Shown: positions 8,450-18,788, numbered from the stretch's first letter. The stretch is DNA of 64,000 nt from Burkholderiales bacterium (GCA_024235795.1 JACKLR010000002.1:620001-684000); one strand, 5' to 3'. Notes: generated by a model from the sequence alone, not told the origin. Made by a program: numbers and translations.

Positions 8450-9708
8450 TGGCTAAGGTTGTAAAAGCGATTCGCGGGATGAACGATATTCTTCCTGACG
8501 AAGCCCATACGTGGCATTTTTTCGAACATACTGTACAAAAATGGCTGAATATGTATGGCTATCGCAATATCCGCACACCGATTGTTGAACAAACTGATTT
8601 GTTTGTCCGCTCCATTGGTGAAGTTACCGATATTGTTGAAAAAGAGATGTACAGTTTTGTTGATCATCTCAACAATGATAGTTTGGCTTTGCGTCCCGAA
8701 GGAACCGCATCTTGCGTGCGTGCAGTAATTGAACATAATCTGTTATACGGGGGGCCGCAAAGACTTTATTACTCCGGCCCCATGTTTAGACATGAAAGGC
8801 CACAAAAAGGACGTTACCGACAATTCCATCAGGTTGGTGTGGAAGCACTCGGGTTTTCCGGACCGGATATAGATGCCGAATTAATCATTATGTGCGCGCG
8901 TTTATGGAAAATGCTGGGGATTACGGGTTTGCGCTTGGAAATAGGGACATTGGGAAGCGCGGAATCAAGAGCGGTGCATCGTGCGCGACTAATCAAGTAT
9001 TTTGAGCAACATGTCAAACAGATCGATGAAGATGCAAATAGACGGCTGCATACGAATCCACTGCGCATTCTCGATAGCAAGAATCCTGAAATGCAATCAA
9101 TCATCGCAGGTGCGCCAAAGCTTATTGATGACCTGGATGAATCATCACGGATTCATTTCGAGACATTACAGCACATTTTGCGTGAGCAGTGTGTTGATTT
9201 TGAAGTCAATCCGCGCTTGGTCAGAGGGCTGGATTACTACAATCGTACGGTTTTTGAGTGGATCACCGACAAACTTGGTGCGCAAGGTGCAGTATGCGCC
9301 GGAGGGCGTTACGACGGACTCATCGAACAGGTGGGTGGGAAATCAGCGCCGGCATGTGGTTTTGCAATGGGTGTAGAACGATTGTTAGCATTGATGCAAC
9401 AATGTGGTAGTGAAATAACTCATCCAGTACCAGATATTTATATCGCGTATCAAGGTGAGCTGGCTATGGATTATGCATGGAAGGCAGCGGAGTTTTTGCG
9501 AAATGAAAACTGCTATGTTATTTTGCATTGCGGTGGCGGTAGTTTTAAATCTCAGATGAAAAAAGCGGATGCCAGTGGTGCGCGTTATGCGCTAGTCATT
9601 GGAGACGATGAAGCAAAAGCACAAGAAGTTTCACTTAAACCCCTGAGAGAAGCCATTGATCAGGCGAGAGTAAGCCTGAATGTGGTCAGTGAGTTAATTA
9701 GCACGTAG
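8449..9708 (+). CDS. hisS: Histidyl-tRNA synthetase
   Basis: HisS charges tRNA-His using ATP. It is a 419-residue class II synthetase starting at ATG 8449, which overlaps the ispG stop (TAATG). Class II motifs are visible: motif 1 around residues 50-70, motif 2 in RHERPQKGRYRQFHQVGVE, the histidine-specific RGLDYYNRTVFEW, and motif 3 in GFAMGVERLL. A C-terminal anticodon-binding domain follows (from about residue 325). The position between ispG and yfgM is conserved in many proteobacteria. Confidence 0.97.
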   Translation: MAKVVKAIRGMNDILPDEAHTWHFFEHTVQKWLNMYGYRNIRTPIVEQTDLFVRSIGEVTDIVEKEMYSFVDHLNNDSLALRPEGTASCVRAVIEHNLLYGGPQRLYYSGPMFRHERPQKGRYRQFHQVGVEALGFSGPDIDAELIIMCARLWKMLGITGLRLEIGTLGSAESRAVHRARLIKYFEQHVKQIDEDANRRLHTNPLRILDSKNPEMQSIIAGAPKLIDDLDESSRIHFETLQHILREQCVDFEVNPRLVRGLDYYNRTVFEWITDKLGAQGAVCAGGRYDGLIEQVGGKSAPACGFAMGVERLLALMQQCGSEITHPVPDIYIAYQGELAMDYAWKAAEFLRNENCYVILHCGGGSFKSQMKKADASGARYALVIGDDEAKAQEVSLKPLREAIDQARVSLNVVSELIST

Positions 9709-9855
9709 CATATATAGAGCAATTCTATTATTCAAATCGATGTAGCTAGAAAATGAAGATTGGAAATATGTTCACATCGTCATGTTGGCAAGCTGAATAA
9801 TAGTGCGTGCTATATTTGCTCTTTATGTGAATGATAATTACTTTGGGAAAATATA

Positions 9856-10494
9856 ATGGCAACTTTTAATCGTGAAGAAGAAGAAAAATTAGAAGGCATC
9901 AAGGCCTGGTGGAACAGATATGGGACAATTATCACGATACTCCTGGCAATGTTAGCAGCAACCGTTGGCGGTACACAAGTATGGAAGTATTACCAACAAC
10001 AACAAGCACAACAAGCGGCTGATTTGTACGCTTTGCTCAAACAGGTGCAGACGACCAACGATATTGAAAAGATCAGTGATGCGGCACATTTATTAACAGA
10101 AGGTTTTCCATCCAGTGGTTATGCACCACGTGCAGCATTGATTGCAGCAAAGGCAAGTGTAGATGCAGGTGACCTACCGCGGGCCAAAACACAGTTACAA
10201 TGGATATTGGATCATACCAAAGAACCTGAGATGAAGGATCTGGCACGGTTGAGACTGGCGGGTATTCTGCTGGATGAAGAAAATTATAGCGAAGCGTTGC
10301 GACATTTAAATGCTAAGCATATTGAATCATTCTCTGGATTGTATGCTGACCTAAAAGGTGATGTGTTACTGGCTTCAGGGAAAACAGAAGAGGCGCGTTT
10401 GTCCTATCAGGAAGCTGTTGATAAGCTAAGCAAAAACAATAGTTATTTCAATATTGTCCAGATGAAGTTGGATTCACTAGGAGAATCCGACTGA
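9856..10494 (+). CDS. yfgM: YfgM-like ancillary SecYEG translocon subunit, TPR
   Basis: YfgM is an inner-membrane protein with a periplasmic TPR domain that associates with SecYEG and periplasmic chaperones. The 212-residue product has a cytoplasmic NREEEEKLEGIKAWWNRYG start, one membrane segment (residues about 22-43) and helical repeats after that. It sits between hisS and bamB, the conserved context for this family. The ATG at 9856 is preceded by GGGAAAAT. Function is assigned from family knowledge and context. Confidence 0.85.
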   Translation: MATFNREEEEKLEGIKAWWNRYGTIITILLAMLAATVGGTQVWKYYQQQQAQQAADLYALLKQVQTTNDIEKISDAAHLLTEGFPSSGYAPRAALIAAKASVDAGDLPRAKTQLQWILDHTKEPEMKDLARLRLAGILLDEENYSEALRHLNAKHIESFSGLYADLKGDVLLASGKTEEARLSYQEAVDKLSKNNSYFNIVQMKLDSLGESD

Positions 10495-10505
10495 ACACTC
10501 ATAGC

Positions 10506-11723
10506 GTGTTGAGAAAAAAAGTGTTTGGGAGAAGATATCTTTGGATAATTTTGGTGACTTTCCTGTTCGGTGGCTGTAGCAATCTGCCGACTCCGTTCAA
10601 TCCTCGTATGTTTGATGCATTGGGTTATCAAATTGCTGAACTATTTGAACGGGAAGAGAAAGTAGTATTCGACGCAGAAGAATTAGAAGCATTAGACGCG
10701 CTTGATGAGATTCCACTTTTATGGAAGAGTCGTGTAGGAGAAAGTGAAATCGCGCGATTTCGCGTTGCTTTTGAAAATAACACCATTTTTGTTGCTGATG
10801 AAGACGGATTGCTGGTAAGCCTGGATCCGCAAACGGGTGAAAATATCTGGACAATTAAAACCAAGTACCCCTTTTCCGCTGGTGTGGGTGCAGCTGAGGG
10901 CATGGTGCTGATGGGTACATTCAAGGGTGAAGTGCTTGCCTTTGACGAGTCTGGCCATTCATTATGGAAAGCACAGGTCAGCAGTGAAATATTGGCCCCT
11001 CCACAGGTGGAAAGCGACATGGTTGTGATTCGTACGGCCAACGGCAGGATATATGGCCTTGATGCGCTTGATGGTACTCGGAAATGGGTCTACCAAGGGG
11101 CTACACCGGCTTTAACTGTACGCAGTTCAGCGGGTGTTGTGATTACACAAGGTGCAGTTTTTGCCGGATTTGCTGGCGGTAAAATGGTGGCCATGAGTCT
11201 ATTTAATGGTAATGTTGGCTGGGAAGCGGTAGTTTCTCAACCTCGTGGTGTGACTGAGCTCGAGAGAATGACTGACATTACCAGTTCTCCGGCAATCGAT
11301 GACCGGCTCGTTTGCGCCGTCGCCTATCAAGGACGGGTTGGCTGTTTTCAAATTATTGATGGAACACAAATTTGGTCACGTGAATCTTCTAGTAATGCGG
11401 GTTTAGCTATGGACAATGATTATGTCTATGTCACAGAAGACAATGGTGTACTGACTGCTTATGACAAAAGAAGTGGTGCAGGAATGTGGAAGCAGGGCAG
11501 ACTGGGTAGTAAACAATTAACTGCACCTTTGATAGATGGTCATTTTATTGTGATTGGTGATGATAAAGGCTTCGTTAATATTATAAGAAATTATGATGGC
11601 GTTGTGCTGGCACGGGCAAAAACAGATGGCAGTCCAATTTTGTCGCGGCCACAACGTATTCCTGGCGGTTTTGTCGTGCAGACCGAGCAAGGCGGCGTCT
11701 TTGCATTTGACTCGCAGTTTTAG
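10506..11723 (+). CDS. bamB: Outer-membrane assembly lipoprotein BamB
   Basis: BamB is a lipoprotein of the BAM complex that folds beta-barrel proteins into the outer membrane. The GTG start at 10506 gives MLRKKVFGRR and then a hydrophobic signal ending in lipobox FGGC. The mature part is an eight-bladed beta-propeller with PQQ-type repeats (SLDPQTGENIWTIK, ALDGTRKWVYQG, VYVTEDNGVLTAYDKRSGAG). It is 405 residues, close to the usual length. It begins 11 bases after yfgM and ends the rightward housekeeping run; fliK converges on it. Confidence 0.94.
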   Translation: MLRKKVFGRRYLWIILVTFLFGGCSNLPTPFNPRMFDALGYQIAELFEREEKVVFDAEELEALDALDEIPLLWKSRVGESEIARFRVAFENNTIFVADEDGLLVSLDPQTGENIWTIKTKYPFSAGVGAAEGMVLMGTFKGEVLAFDESGHSLWKAQVSSEILAPPQVESDMVVIRTANGRIYGLDALDGTRKWVYQGATPALTVRSSAGVVITQGAVFAGFAGGKMVAMSLFNGNVGWEAVVSQPRGVTELERMTDITSSPAIDDRLVCAVAYQGRVGCFQIIDGTQIWSRESSSNAGLAMDNDYVYVTEDNGVLTAYDKRSGAGMWKQGRLGSKQLTAPLIDGHFIVIGDDKGFVNIIRNYDGVVLARAKTDGSPILSRPQRIPGGFVVQTEQGGVFAFDSQF

Positions 11724-11778
11724 TTTTTTCTATTGGCCCAGTAGTCGCAGTTTATATATGTGTCAATTTGACAGCATA

Positions 11779-12990
11779 CTAGGCAAATGTGTTAACAATA
11801 CCATTGTGGCGGTTTGAAGTAATTTTCATTTCAGAACTTGAATCTGATTCATTATTTGTGTTGAAAAAGTGTGTTCCTTTGGCAAAAGGATGCGTGTGTT
11901 GTTCACCTTGTTCCTGGCGTTGGAATGATTCGTTGCCGACCATAACGTCTCCAAGTTGTATGCCGTTTTCGGCCATCAGTTCACGCAATCTGGGCAGAGT
12001 GGATTCTATGGCTTCACGTACTGCTAAATGTGGCGATATAAACTGAGCAGAAGCTTGTGTTCCGTTTTCATTTGTAAGGCTCAACATAATTTCAACTGGT
12101 CCAAGATGAGCTGGATTCAACCGAAGTTCGGCGACCTGGTGTTGTTGTGTTGCGAGCCAAACAATTTTTTGTGCGAATTCTCCATTCCATTTGGGTTGTC
12201 CAACCTGGGCTTCAAGATTGAGATTAAGTGGAGCAGTTGTCTGTGCGGTGGATTGGTTAAGTATTTGCGTCATACTGTTTAACCCGGGTTGATGTATTAT
12301 GTCGGAATCTTTTGTAAATAATGCGCTTGGTTCGCTCAGTCTGGCTAATATATCTTTATTAGCTTCGGTTGAAAATGACAGAATTTTGCCGCTATCGGCA
12401 GATTCTGCCGCTTGCAAGGGTTGCCAAATATCGTTACTGTCTAAATGATTCATTATGATGTTTTGCGGTACCCCGGGTTGAGATGATAATAATGACAGTG
12501 TTGGATTGGTGCCCAGTCTATGAGCTGGGTTTTTTTCATTGATATTCACCTGATTTGTTGAGGATACTGCTGAGGTGGCTGTCTGCAACAATGGCATGAT
12601 TTCAATGTCAGATATATTTTCTGAAACCATAATTCGAGTGGATTGATCTGCCATATATTGATTTGTCGCTGGCGGTGAGCTTTGAATTGAATCATTGGGT
12701 GAATCAATTGTATTAACGGTATCAGCTGTATTTAGTGGATCGTTAACATCTGTTTTATCGGCAACATCTTTCTTCGTGGAAGAGATTTCTTTGGATTCCG
12801 AAACCGTGTCATTTTTTTTGTGTGTAGTATCTTTCGATGAATGCGAAGATTCTTTTTCTGCTACTTCGCGTGCCAATATATTGTCAAACTGTTTATCTTC
12901 AGATTTGTTGGGGTGCGTAAAGTCATTTCCGTTTGATACGGGTTGCTTTGTCTGAATTTGAGTTTGTACAGTAGTAGCTAGGTTTAACAT
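11779..12990 (-). CDS. fliK: Flagellar hook-length control protein FliK
   Basis: FliK is the secreted ruler that sets hook length and switches export from hook to filament subunits. The 403-residue protein has a long Ser/Thr/Asn/Gln-rich N-terminal region of low complexity, as expected. The conserved C-terminal Flg_hook domain (about residues 265-350) includes VAELRLNPAHLGPVEIMLSL and LPRLRELMAENGIQLGDVMV. It is last in the leftward fliF-G-H-I-J-K order. The start at 12990 has only a weak ribosome site (GAGATAT). Confidence 0.9.
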   Translation of the reverse strand: MLNLATTVQTQIQTKQPVSNGNDFTHPNKSEDKQFDNILAREVAEKESSHSSKDTTHKKNDTVSESKEISSTKKDVADKTDVNDPLNTADTVNTIDSPNDSIQSSPPATNQYMADQSTRIMVSENISDIEIMPLLQTATSAVSSTNQVNINEKNPAHRLGTNPTLSLLSSQPGVPQNIIMNHLDSNDIWQPLQAAESADSGKILSFSTEANKDILARLSEPSALFTKDSDIIHQPGLNSMTQILNQSTAQTTAPLNLNLEAQVGQPKWNGEFAQKIVWLATQQHQVAELRLNPAHLGPVEIMLSLTNENGTQASAQFISPHLAVREAIESTLPRLRELMAENGIQLGDVMVGNESFQRQEQGEQHTHPFAKGTHFFNTNNESDSSSEMKITSNRHNGIVNTFA

Positions 12991-13070
12991 TTTTTATATC
13001 TCATAACGATAATTGCACTCTTTTTTAAATATAGCAATACTTGTGCCAGTTCTGTAAGTCATCATGCTTT

Positions 13071-13523
13071 TTATTTTGTTTTAGTTGATTGACGGGTGTA
13101 TTGATTCGTTGAAAATTCATCAAGTTCTTTTTGCTCAGTTTTTTTGTGTTTAAGCTTTTCTGCACTTTGATAGCGTTGAGATAACGTATTGTAGGAATTG
13201 AATTTGCGCTGAAAGGATTGATATTCTTTTTTTTCGGTATCCCGGTTACTTTCTGCATATTTAACTGCAGTTCTTTGTTCAGATATGGCGACGTCTAGTT
13301 TATTGATAAATGTAATGAAATTTTGCCATTCAATTTGGCCAATGCCATTTTTTGCCGCGTTGTGTAAATGAATCTGATAATCTTGCCGGTATTGCAATAA
13401 TAAATTAAGTTTTTTTTCAGCTTCCTGATGCTGATAATTTAATTTCCCCAGTTTTCTAGCTGAATCGTTACTTTGTTTTTGAGTCAGGTCCAATAATTTT
13501 TCTATAGTCGGTTTGTCGGGCAT
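13071..13523 (-). CDS. fliJ: Flagellar export chaperone FliJ
   Basis: FliJ is the coiled-coil stalk protein that inserts into the FliI ATPase ring and helps drive flagellar type III export. The 150-residue product is almost wholly helical and highly charged, with the FliJ hallmark near the start (EKLLDLTQKQSNDSARKLG). It lies 17 bases after fliI and before fliK. Sequence conservation in this family is low, so the call rests on length, coiled-coil character and operon position. Confidence 0.85.
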   Translation of the reverse strand: MPDKPTIEKLLDLTQKQSNDSARKLGKLNYQHQEAEKKLNLLLQYRQDYQIHLHNAAKNGIGQIEWQNFITFINKLDVAISEQRTAVKYAESNRDTEKKEYQSFQRKFNSYNTLSQRYQSAEKLKHKKTEQKELDEFSTNQYTRQSTKTK

Positions 13524-13540
13524 TTTATAATTTTTTTATT

Positions 13541-14977
13541 TTATTGGTTGTTTTCAGTGTTAAATAATGAAAATAGGGTTTTGATGCTGTCATTATAATT
13601 TTCATGCTGGGTTATGCCCTGCTGCAGGAAATTATTAAGTGTTGGATAAATTTTGATGGCCTGGTCCAGTATGGGATCAGAGCCTGGAATATAAGCACCT
13701 ACACTGATAAGATCATAGTTACGCTGATAGTGAGAATAAATGCTCTTGAATTTTCTGGCTATTTCTATTTGCTCAGGCGGCACAATATTTGTCATGACTC
13801 GACTGATAGACGCTTCAATATCGATGGCCGGGTAGTGGCCTGCCTCGGCTAACCTACGCGAAAGGACGATATGCCCGTCTAAAATTGCACGCGCGCTGTC
13901 AGCTATGGGGTCATTATGGTCGTCTCCTTCAGTAAGAACGGTGTAAAAGGCGGTAATAGAACCGCTGTTATGATTACCATTACCTGCACGCTCAACCAGC
14001 TGAGGGAGCTTGGCAAAAACCGAGGGTGGATATCCTTTCGTTGCGGGCGGTTCACCAATGGCCAGTGAAATCTCTCTTTGCGCCATGGCATAGCGTGTGA
14101 TTGAATCCATTATCAGTAATACATGCTTGCCTTCATCGCGGAAATACTCGGCGATTGCGGTTGCGTATGCTGCACCCTGAAGTCTCAATAACGGCGATGT
14201 ATCAGCCGGTGCCGCAACAACGACTGAGCGGGAAAGGCCTTCGCTTCCCAATATGTTTTCAATAAATTCTTTTACTTCGCGCCCACGTTCGCCAATTAAC
14301 CCGACAACAATGACATCCGCCTCGGTATAACGTGCCATCATGCCTAATAAAACGCTTTTGCCAACGCCACTGCCGGCAAACAATCCCATACGCTGTCCGC
14401 GGCCAACGGTCAGTAGTGTGTTGATTGCTCGCACACCGACATCAAGTGGTTTGGAAACCGGTGTGCGCTCAAGTGGATTATAGGGTCTACTGTAAAGCGG
14501 AACACTTTTTTCAGCTTTGATTGGACCTAAATGATCAAGTGGCTCACCAATGCCATTAAGTACGCGTCCAAGCAAGTCATTTCCAACATTAACATGTTTG
14601 GCTTGATCTGAAGCGCGTCTGCGCGGATACCGTGTTGTTCCAATTTTAGGGGGTTCAGCAGCATGCTCAGTTGGCATTACTCTTGCGCCAGGTGTCAGTC
14701 CATAAATTTCACTGGTTGGCATTAAAAATAAACGTTCGTCAGCAAATCCCACTACTTCTGCCGAAACACTGTTGCCATTTGATAGAAAAATTGTACAACT
14801 ACTGCCAACGGCCAGTTTAAGACCAATTGCTTCCATAACTAGACCAGTGACGCGTGTTACTGTTCCGCTTGGTAATATTGGACTGGAAGCAGTGATAAGC
14901 TGGTTGCAATTTTTCAGAAAACTTTCCCAGTTTTCATGATGATCGAACATCTGAGTACTATTTCTCGAGCCAGTCAT
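13541..14977 (-). CDS. fliI: Flagellum-specific ATPase FliI
   Basis: FliI is the ATPase of the flagellar type III export apparatus, related to the F1 beta subunit. The 478-residue protein has a Walker A motif GLFAGSGVGKS near residue 200, Walker B in HVLLIMDSITRYA, and the family signature FAKLPQLVERAG. The start at 14977 overlaps the end of fliH by 20 bases. An internal ATG at 14950 would remove the overlap and would trim an N-terminus longer than usual. Confidence 0.96.
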   Translation of the reverse strand: MTGSRNSTQMFDHHENWESFLKNCNQLITASSPILPSGTVTRVTGLVMEAIGLKLAVGSSCTIFLSNGNSVSAEVVGFADERLFLMPTSEIYGLTPGARVMPTEHAAEPPKIGTTRYPRRRASDQAKHVNVGNDLLGRVLNGIGEPLDHLGPIKAEKSVPLYSRPYNPLERTPVSKPLDVGVRAINTLLTVGRGQRMGLFAGSGVGKSVLLGMMARYTEADVIVVGLIGERGREVKEFIENILGSEGLSRSVVVAAPADTSPLLRLQGAAYATAIAEYFRDEGKHVLLIMDSITRYAMAQREISLAIGEPPATKGYPPSVFAKLPQLVERAGNGNHNSGSITAFYTVLTEGDDHNDPIADSARAILDGHIVLSRRLAEAGHYPAIDIEASISRVMTNIVPPEQIEIARKFKSIYSHYQRNYDLISVGAYIPGSDPILDQAIKIYPTLNNFLQQGITQHENYNDSIKTLFSLFNTENNQ

Positions 14978-15698
14978 TTTTTTGACCGATGGATGCCAAT
15001 ATACGGCGCCAGCGTGTTTCTATGCTCGCATCAATTTCGCTGCCGGCTGCTTCAATACGGCACCCCCCTTTTTCTAGCTGCTTATCTTCGCGTATTTCCC
15101 AACTTTCTTTAAACTGTTGTTCATTTATATATTGTCGAACAATTTTTGCGTCATCTGGATGAAGAAAAAGACAGGGATGTTGACTGGTGGTAGGAAGATG
15201 GCGAATGGCTTCCTGTATGGTCGGCAAAATTAATTCAGGATGAATTGTGAGTGCCTGTGAGATCATTTTTTTTGTTAAATTAATGGCAAGTGTTAACAGA
15301 TCTTGTGCGATTTGTTGATCAACTGTTTGGATATGCTGATTCAGATTTCTAAATATTGCATTGACCCGGCCCAATTCAGTTTTAATTTCTGACTCGCCTT
15401 GTTGTCTGCCTTCTTGATAACCGTTGTCCCGGCCTGTCTGGAAACCATTTTGGTAGCCCTCTTCATAACCTTGTTTGTGACCACTTTCTCTTGTTTCTTG
15501 AAACAGGGATTCAATCTCCTCCTTTGAAGGAGAAGAAACGATATTTTTGTCTGAAGAATTTATATCTCTGTTTTCATTAATATCATCTTGTTTCAGTCTA
15601 TTCTCAGTTGAAGATTTCTCGGATAAATCAAACGAGTCCAATTGCCAGCGTTGGCATGACTTTAACTTTGCTTTTGGAATGACAGTGGTTGTGTCCAT
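14958..15698 (-). CDS. fliH: Flagellar assembly protein FliH
   Basis: FliH is the negative regulator and peripheral stalk of FliI in flagellar export. The 246-residue product has a charged N-terminal region, then a run of glycine-spaced repeats (GHKQGYEEGYQNGFQTGRDN and onward), typical of the GxxxG-repeat helix of FliH. The conserved C-terminal domain resembles the F-type ATPase delta subunit (PDDAKIVRQYI, RIEAAGSEIDASIETRW). It sits between fliG and fliI with a 59-base gap to fliG. Confidence 0.92.
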   Translation of the reverse strand: MDTTTVIPKAKLKSCQRWQLDSFDLSEKSSTENRLKQDDINENRDINSSDKNIVSSPSKEEIESLFQETRESGHKQGYEEGYQNGFQTGRDNGYQEGRQQGESEIKTELGRVNAIFRNLNQHIQTVDQQIAQDLLTLAINLTKKMISQALTIHPELILPTIQEAIRHLPTTSQHPCLFLHPDDAKIVRQYINEQQFKESWEIREDKQLEKGGCRIEAAGSEIDASIETRWRRILASIGQKNDWLEK

Positions 15699-15757
15699 CG
15701 ATGTGCTTCTAGTAAGGCGCTTTGAATTACGTTTATCAATTTAGGCAAGCGATTGAA

Positions 15758-16759
15758 TTAGACATAACTATCATCACCTTTGCCTCCTAAAACAATTTGT
15801 CCACTTTCGGCGAGCTGACGTAAAGCTTTGAGTATTTCTTTCTGTTCAGCTTCAACTTCTGATACACGAACTGGACCCTTGCCTTCAATATCTTCTTTCA
15901 GTGATTCAACAGCGCGCTTGGACATGTTCTTGAAGATTTTGTTGCGTATTTCCTCTTGTGCGCCTTTCAGTGCGATTACCAGTGATTCGGACTGAACTTC
16001 TCTTAACAAAAGTTGAATGCCTTGATCATCGATATCAATTAAATTATCAAATACGAACATTTCATCCATAATCTGCTGGGCCAATTCTTCATCATATTGC
16101 TTGATGTTATCGATAACGCTAGTTTCTTGCATTGTTGGTACAAAGTTAAGAATTTCTGCTGCAGCGCGGACTCCGCCCATAGGTGCTTTGCGAATATTAT
16201 TGCTGCCGGATAACAGCTTGGTCAGCACATCATTAAGCTCCCGCAGTGCGTCCGGCTGAATACTGTCCAAAGTCGCAATGCGTAATAATGTATCGTTGCG
16301 CAAACGCTCAGTAAAAAGACTGAGTATTTCACTGGCTTGATCGCGTTCGAGATGTACCAGAATGGTGGCAATTATCTGTGGATGTTCATTTTTGATAAGT
16401 TCAACTATTGATGGTGCGTCCATCCACTTTAAGCCTTCTATACCACTTGTGTCACCCCCATGCAGAATCCGGTCGATTAAATTTGCTGCTTTTTCATCGC
16501 CTAATGCATTTGTCAGTACTTTGCGAATATAGTCACTTGCACCTTGACCTAAAGCAGTTTTTCCACTTGCCTGTGCACTGAATTCTTCGATAACACCTTC
16601 TATTTCACCCTGAGTAACATTGTTTAAACTCGACATGGCACTGCCCAGTTTTTGAACTTCCTTGGGCGATAAAAATTTAAATACCGAGGCAGCTTCTTCT
16701 TCGCCCAGTGACATAAGCAAGATGGCGCTCTTTTTTAAACCTTCATCACCCATTGCCAT
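15758..16759 (-). CDS. fliG: Flagellar motor switch protein FliG
   Basis: FliG is the C-ring protein that contacts the stator and generates torque. At 333 residues it is normal in length. The N-terminal domain (KKSAILLMSLGEEEAASVFK) binds FliF, the middle has the EHPQI-type motif (NEHPQIIATILVHL), and the C-terminal domain carries the charged torque helix region (LLREVQSESLVIALKGA). Its start overlaps the end of fliF by 14 bases, as is common for this pair. Confidence 0.96.
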   Translation of the reverse strand: MAMGDEGLKKSAILLMSLGEEEAASVFKFLSPKEVQKLGSAMSSLNNVTQGEIEGVIEEFSAQASGKTALGQGASDYIRKVLTNALGDEKAANLIDRILHGGDTSGIEGLKWMDAPSIVELIKNEHPQIIATILVHLERDQASEILSLFTERLRNDTLLRIATLDSIQPDALRELNDVLTKLLSGSNNIRKAPMGGVRAAAEILNFVPTMQETSVIDNIKQYDEELAQQIMDEMFVFDNLIDIDDQGIQLLLREVQSESLVIALKGAQEEIRNKIFKNMSKRAVESLKEDIEGKGPVRVSEVEAEQKEILKALRQLAESGQIVLGGKGDDSYV

Positions 16760-18467
16760 TCACCCATTCTTTTACTACATTGGCAACAATTGCCGGTTCA
16801 TCAATAGCCAGTTGCTTGACTTTTTGGAGATTTTTGTCAAATTCCTCTTTTCTGGCTTGTTCTTCAGATGGCGTTTGATTTAATAATGGTGTACCGTCTT
16901 CAGCCAATCGCACTGGCTGTCCTGATTTATCGACTGCAGTTGTACCATCTGGTAATTCGGCGACTTCTTTCTTTTCAACCTCAGGATCATGGGTTAATGA
17001 TTTGAGGAAAGGTCGTAAAATTTTTAACAAAAAGAAAAGGACAATGGCTGCAATTAGTAATTGTTTGCCGATTTCTTGTGCCAATAAAATTATGTCTGGA
17101 TCTTTCCATAATGGTAAATCCTGCATCGCGTTGTCTGGGTCGGTAAACAAACTGTTGGTTACCGTTAAAGTGTCGCCACGTTCTTCGTTAAAACCCATGG
17201 CATCTTTTACAAGCTTATTGATTTCCTGGATTTCCTCTCCGGAAAGTGGAATGTGGGTTATGTTTCCTTCCTCATCAACTGTCCTGCGATAGTTGACAAC
17301 AACAGCTGCTGACAACCGTTTGATGTTACCGGTAGGTAAATGTGTGTGCTGAATCGTTTTATCAACTTCATAGTTGGTTGTTGATTCTTTGCGTTTGTCG
17401 GTTGGTAGCGGTTCAGGCCGTTGTGCTCCTTCTTCCCCTTCTAGTTCAATCGGGGCAATTGCAGGCTCAGGTGGGCGATTGGTTAGTGCTCCCGGGATTC
17501 CGCCATCAATTTTATTTCCGGTTGATTCTGATTCCATTGTTTGCTGGCTGCGAATAGATGCGGCATCTGTTTCAGTGTTATTGGGTCTATAAATTTCTTC
17601 GGCACGCTCGATTCGTGAGAAATCCAAATCCGCAGTTACCTGGGCGCGCACATTTGCGGTGCCAGTAATCGGTGACAATATTGCTTCTATTCGCTGCGTA
17701 TAACTTTTTTCAAGCTCGTGTAAATATTCCAATTGCTTGGCATCGAATTTTGACTCAGTTTTTGTTTGTTCTTGTCCACTGAGCAGATTTCCATTTTGGT
17801 CAACAACAGTTACGTTTTGAACTGGCAAATTCGGAATGCTGCTGGAGACAAGATGAACGATTGCATTAACTTGTTCTTCACGGAGTATTCTGCCTGGATA
17901 CAAATTCAGTAACACGGAGACACTGGGTTTTTGCCTTTCCCTAGCAAAAACAGATGGTTTGGAAATTGCCAGATGCACACGTGCGCTTTGAACGGCCGAA
18001 AGTGATTGTACTGAACGTGATAACTCGCCTTCAAGCGCGCGTTGATAATTGACTTGCTCAAGAAATTGGCTGGCACCAAATTTCTGGTTTTCCATTAATT
18101 CAAATCCGACCAGCCCGCCTCTCGGTAATCCTTGACCTGCCAGACGTAAGCGTGCTTCATGTACCTGATCGCTGGGAACCAGTATTGCGGTGCCGCTTTG
18201 TGAAAACTTGTATGGCACATTTGCTTGTTGCAGTGAGTTGATGATCTCAGCACCGTCCTGATCCGAGATATTCGAATAAAGTACACGATAGTCAGGCGAT
18301 TGGCTCCAGGTCCAGGCGCCGACAAACAATGCAATTATCGCTGCGGCAGCAAGCATTAATCCGAGTTTTTTTTGATTAGGCAGTTGACTGAATTTGTCTA
18401 ATCCAGAAGATGTGCTGGATTGTGATGTGTTCGCTGTATTGGTTGTTTCGTTAGGTACTGTGGCCAC
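16746..18467 (-). CDS. fliF: Flagellar MS-ring protein FliF
   Basis: FliF forms the membrane MS ring, the base on which the flagellum is built. The 573-residue protein has an N-terminal membrane helix (residues about 35-54), the YscJ/FliF ring-building domains (DYRVLYSNISDQDGAEI), the family motif LNLYPGRIL, and a disordered linker. A second membrane helix lies near residue 450, followed by a cytoplasmic tail ending in the FliG-binding segment. It is the first gene of the leftward fliFGHIJK run. Confidence 0.95.
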   Translation of the reverse strand: MATVPNETTNTANTSQSSTSSGLDKFSQLPNQKKLGLMLAAAAIIALFVGAWTWSQSPDYRVLYSNISDQDGAEIINSLQQANVPYKFSQSGTAILVPSDQVHEARLRLAGQGLPRGGLVGFELMENQKFGASQFLEQVNYQRALEGELSRSVQSLSAVQSARVHLAISKPSVFARERQKPSVSVLLNLYPGRILREEQVNAIVHLVSSSIPNLPVQNVTVVDQNGNLLSGQEQTKTESKFDAKQLEYLHELEKSYTQRIEAILSPITGTANVRAQVTADLDFSRIERAEEIYRPNNTETDAASIRSQQTMESESTGNKIDGGIPGALTNRPPEPAIAPIELEGEEGAQRPEPLPTDKRKESTTNYEVDKTIQHTHLPTGNIKRLSAAVVVNYRRTVDEEGNITHIPLSGEEIQEINKLVKDAMGFNEERGDTLTVTNSLFTDPDNAMQDLPLWKDPDIILLAQEIGKQLLIAAIVLFFLLKILRPFLKSLTHDPEVEKKEVAELPDGTTAVDKSGQPVRLAEDGTPLLNQTPSEEQARKEEFDKNLQKVKQLAIDEPAIVANVVKEWVNGNG

Positions 18468-18788
18468 AAATGTTCTCCTGCTTAAATCCTGGTATCTTCC
18501 TGTATTGTAGGAGTCGTTTTAAGCAATTCTCATTTAGTAAATGATTCAGCTACTTTGTTTATTTATGATTTTATCTGCCGTAGTGTTACTGAAAATACAA
18601 CGCTTGTTGTTTGAACTGAGCATTGCAATTTCAACAAATGCATTATCAAGAATTATTATGTTCTTTGAATGCTTAAATAAAGCAAATTTGCTCGTCTTAT
18701 TCTGGTCATGATCGTACCTGTCATTAATGCTATTCTCTGCCCTAACTAAATAATTATTTTCATATTCTCGAATTCATATGTAAATCAA
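18468..18788. other. Divergent intergenic region fliF / fleS
   Basis: These 321 bases separate the divergent fliF operon and fleS. No open reading frame, RNA gene or convincing terminator was found. A search by eye for sigma-54 elements (GG and GC 12 apart) gave no good match on either strand. A perfect 12-base palindrome, AGCAAATTTGCT, lies at 18,681-18,692 and could be a regulator site. Promoters for both directions must be here but cannot be assigned. Confidence 0.5.
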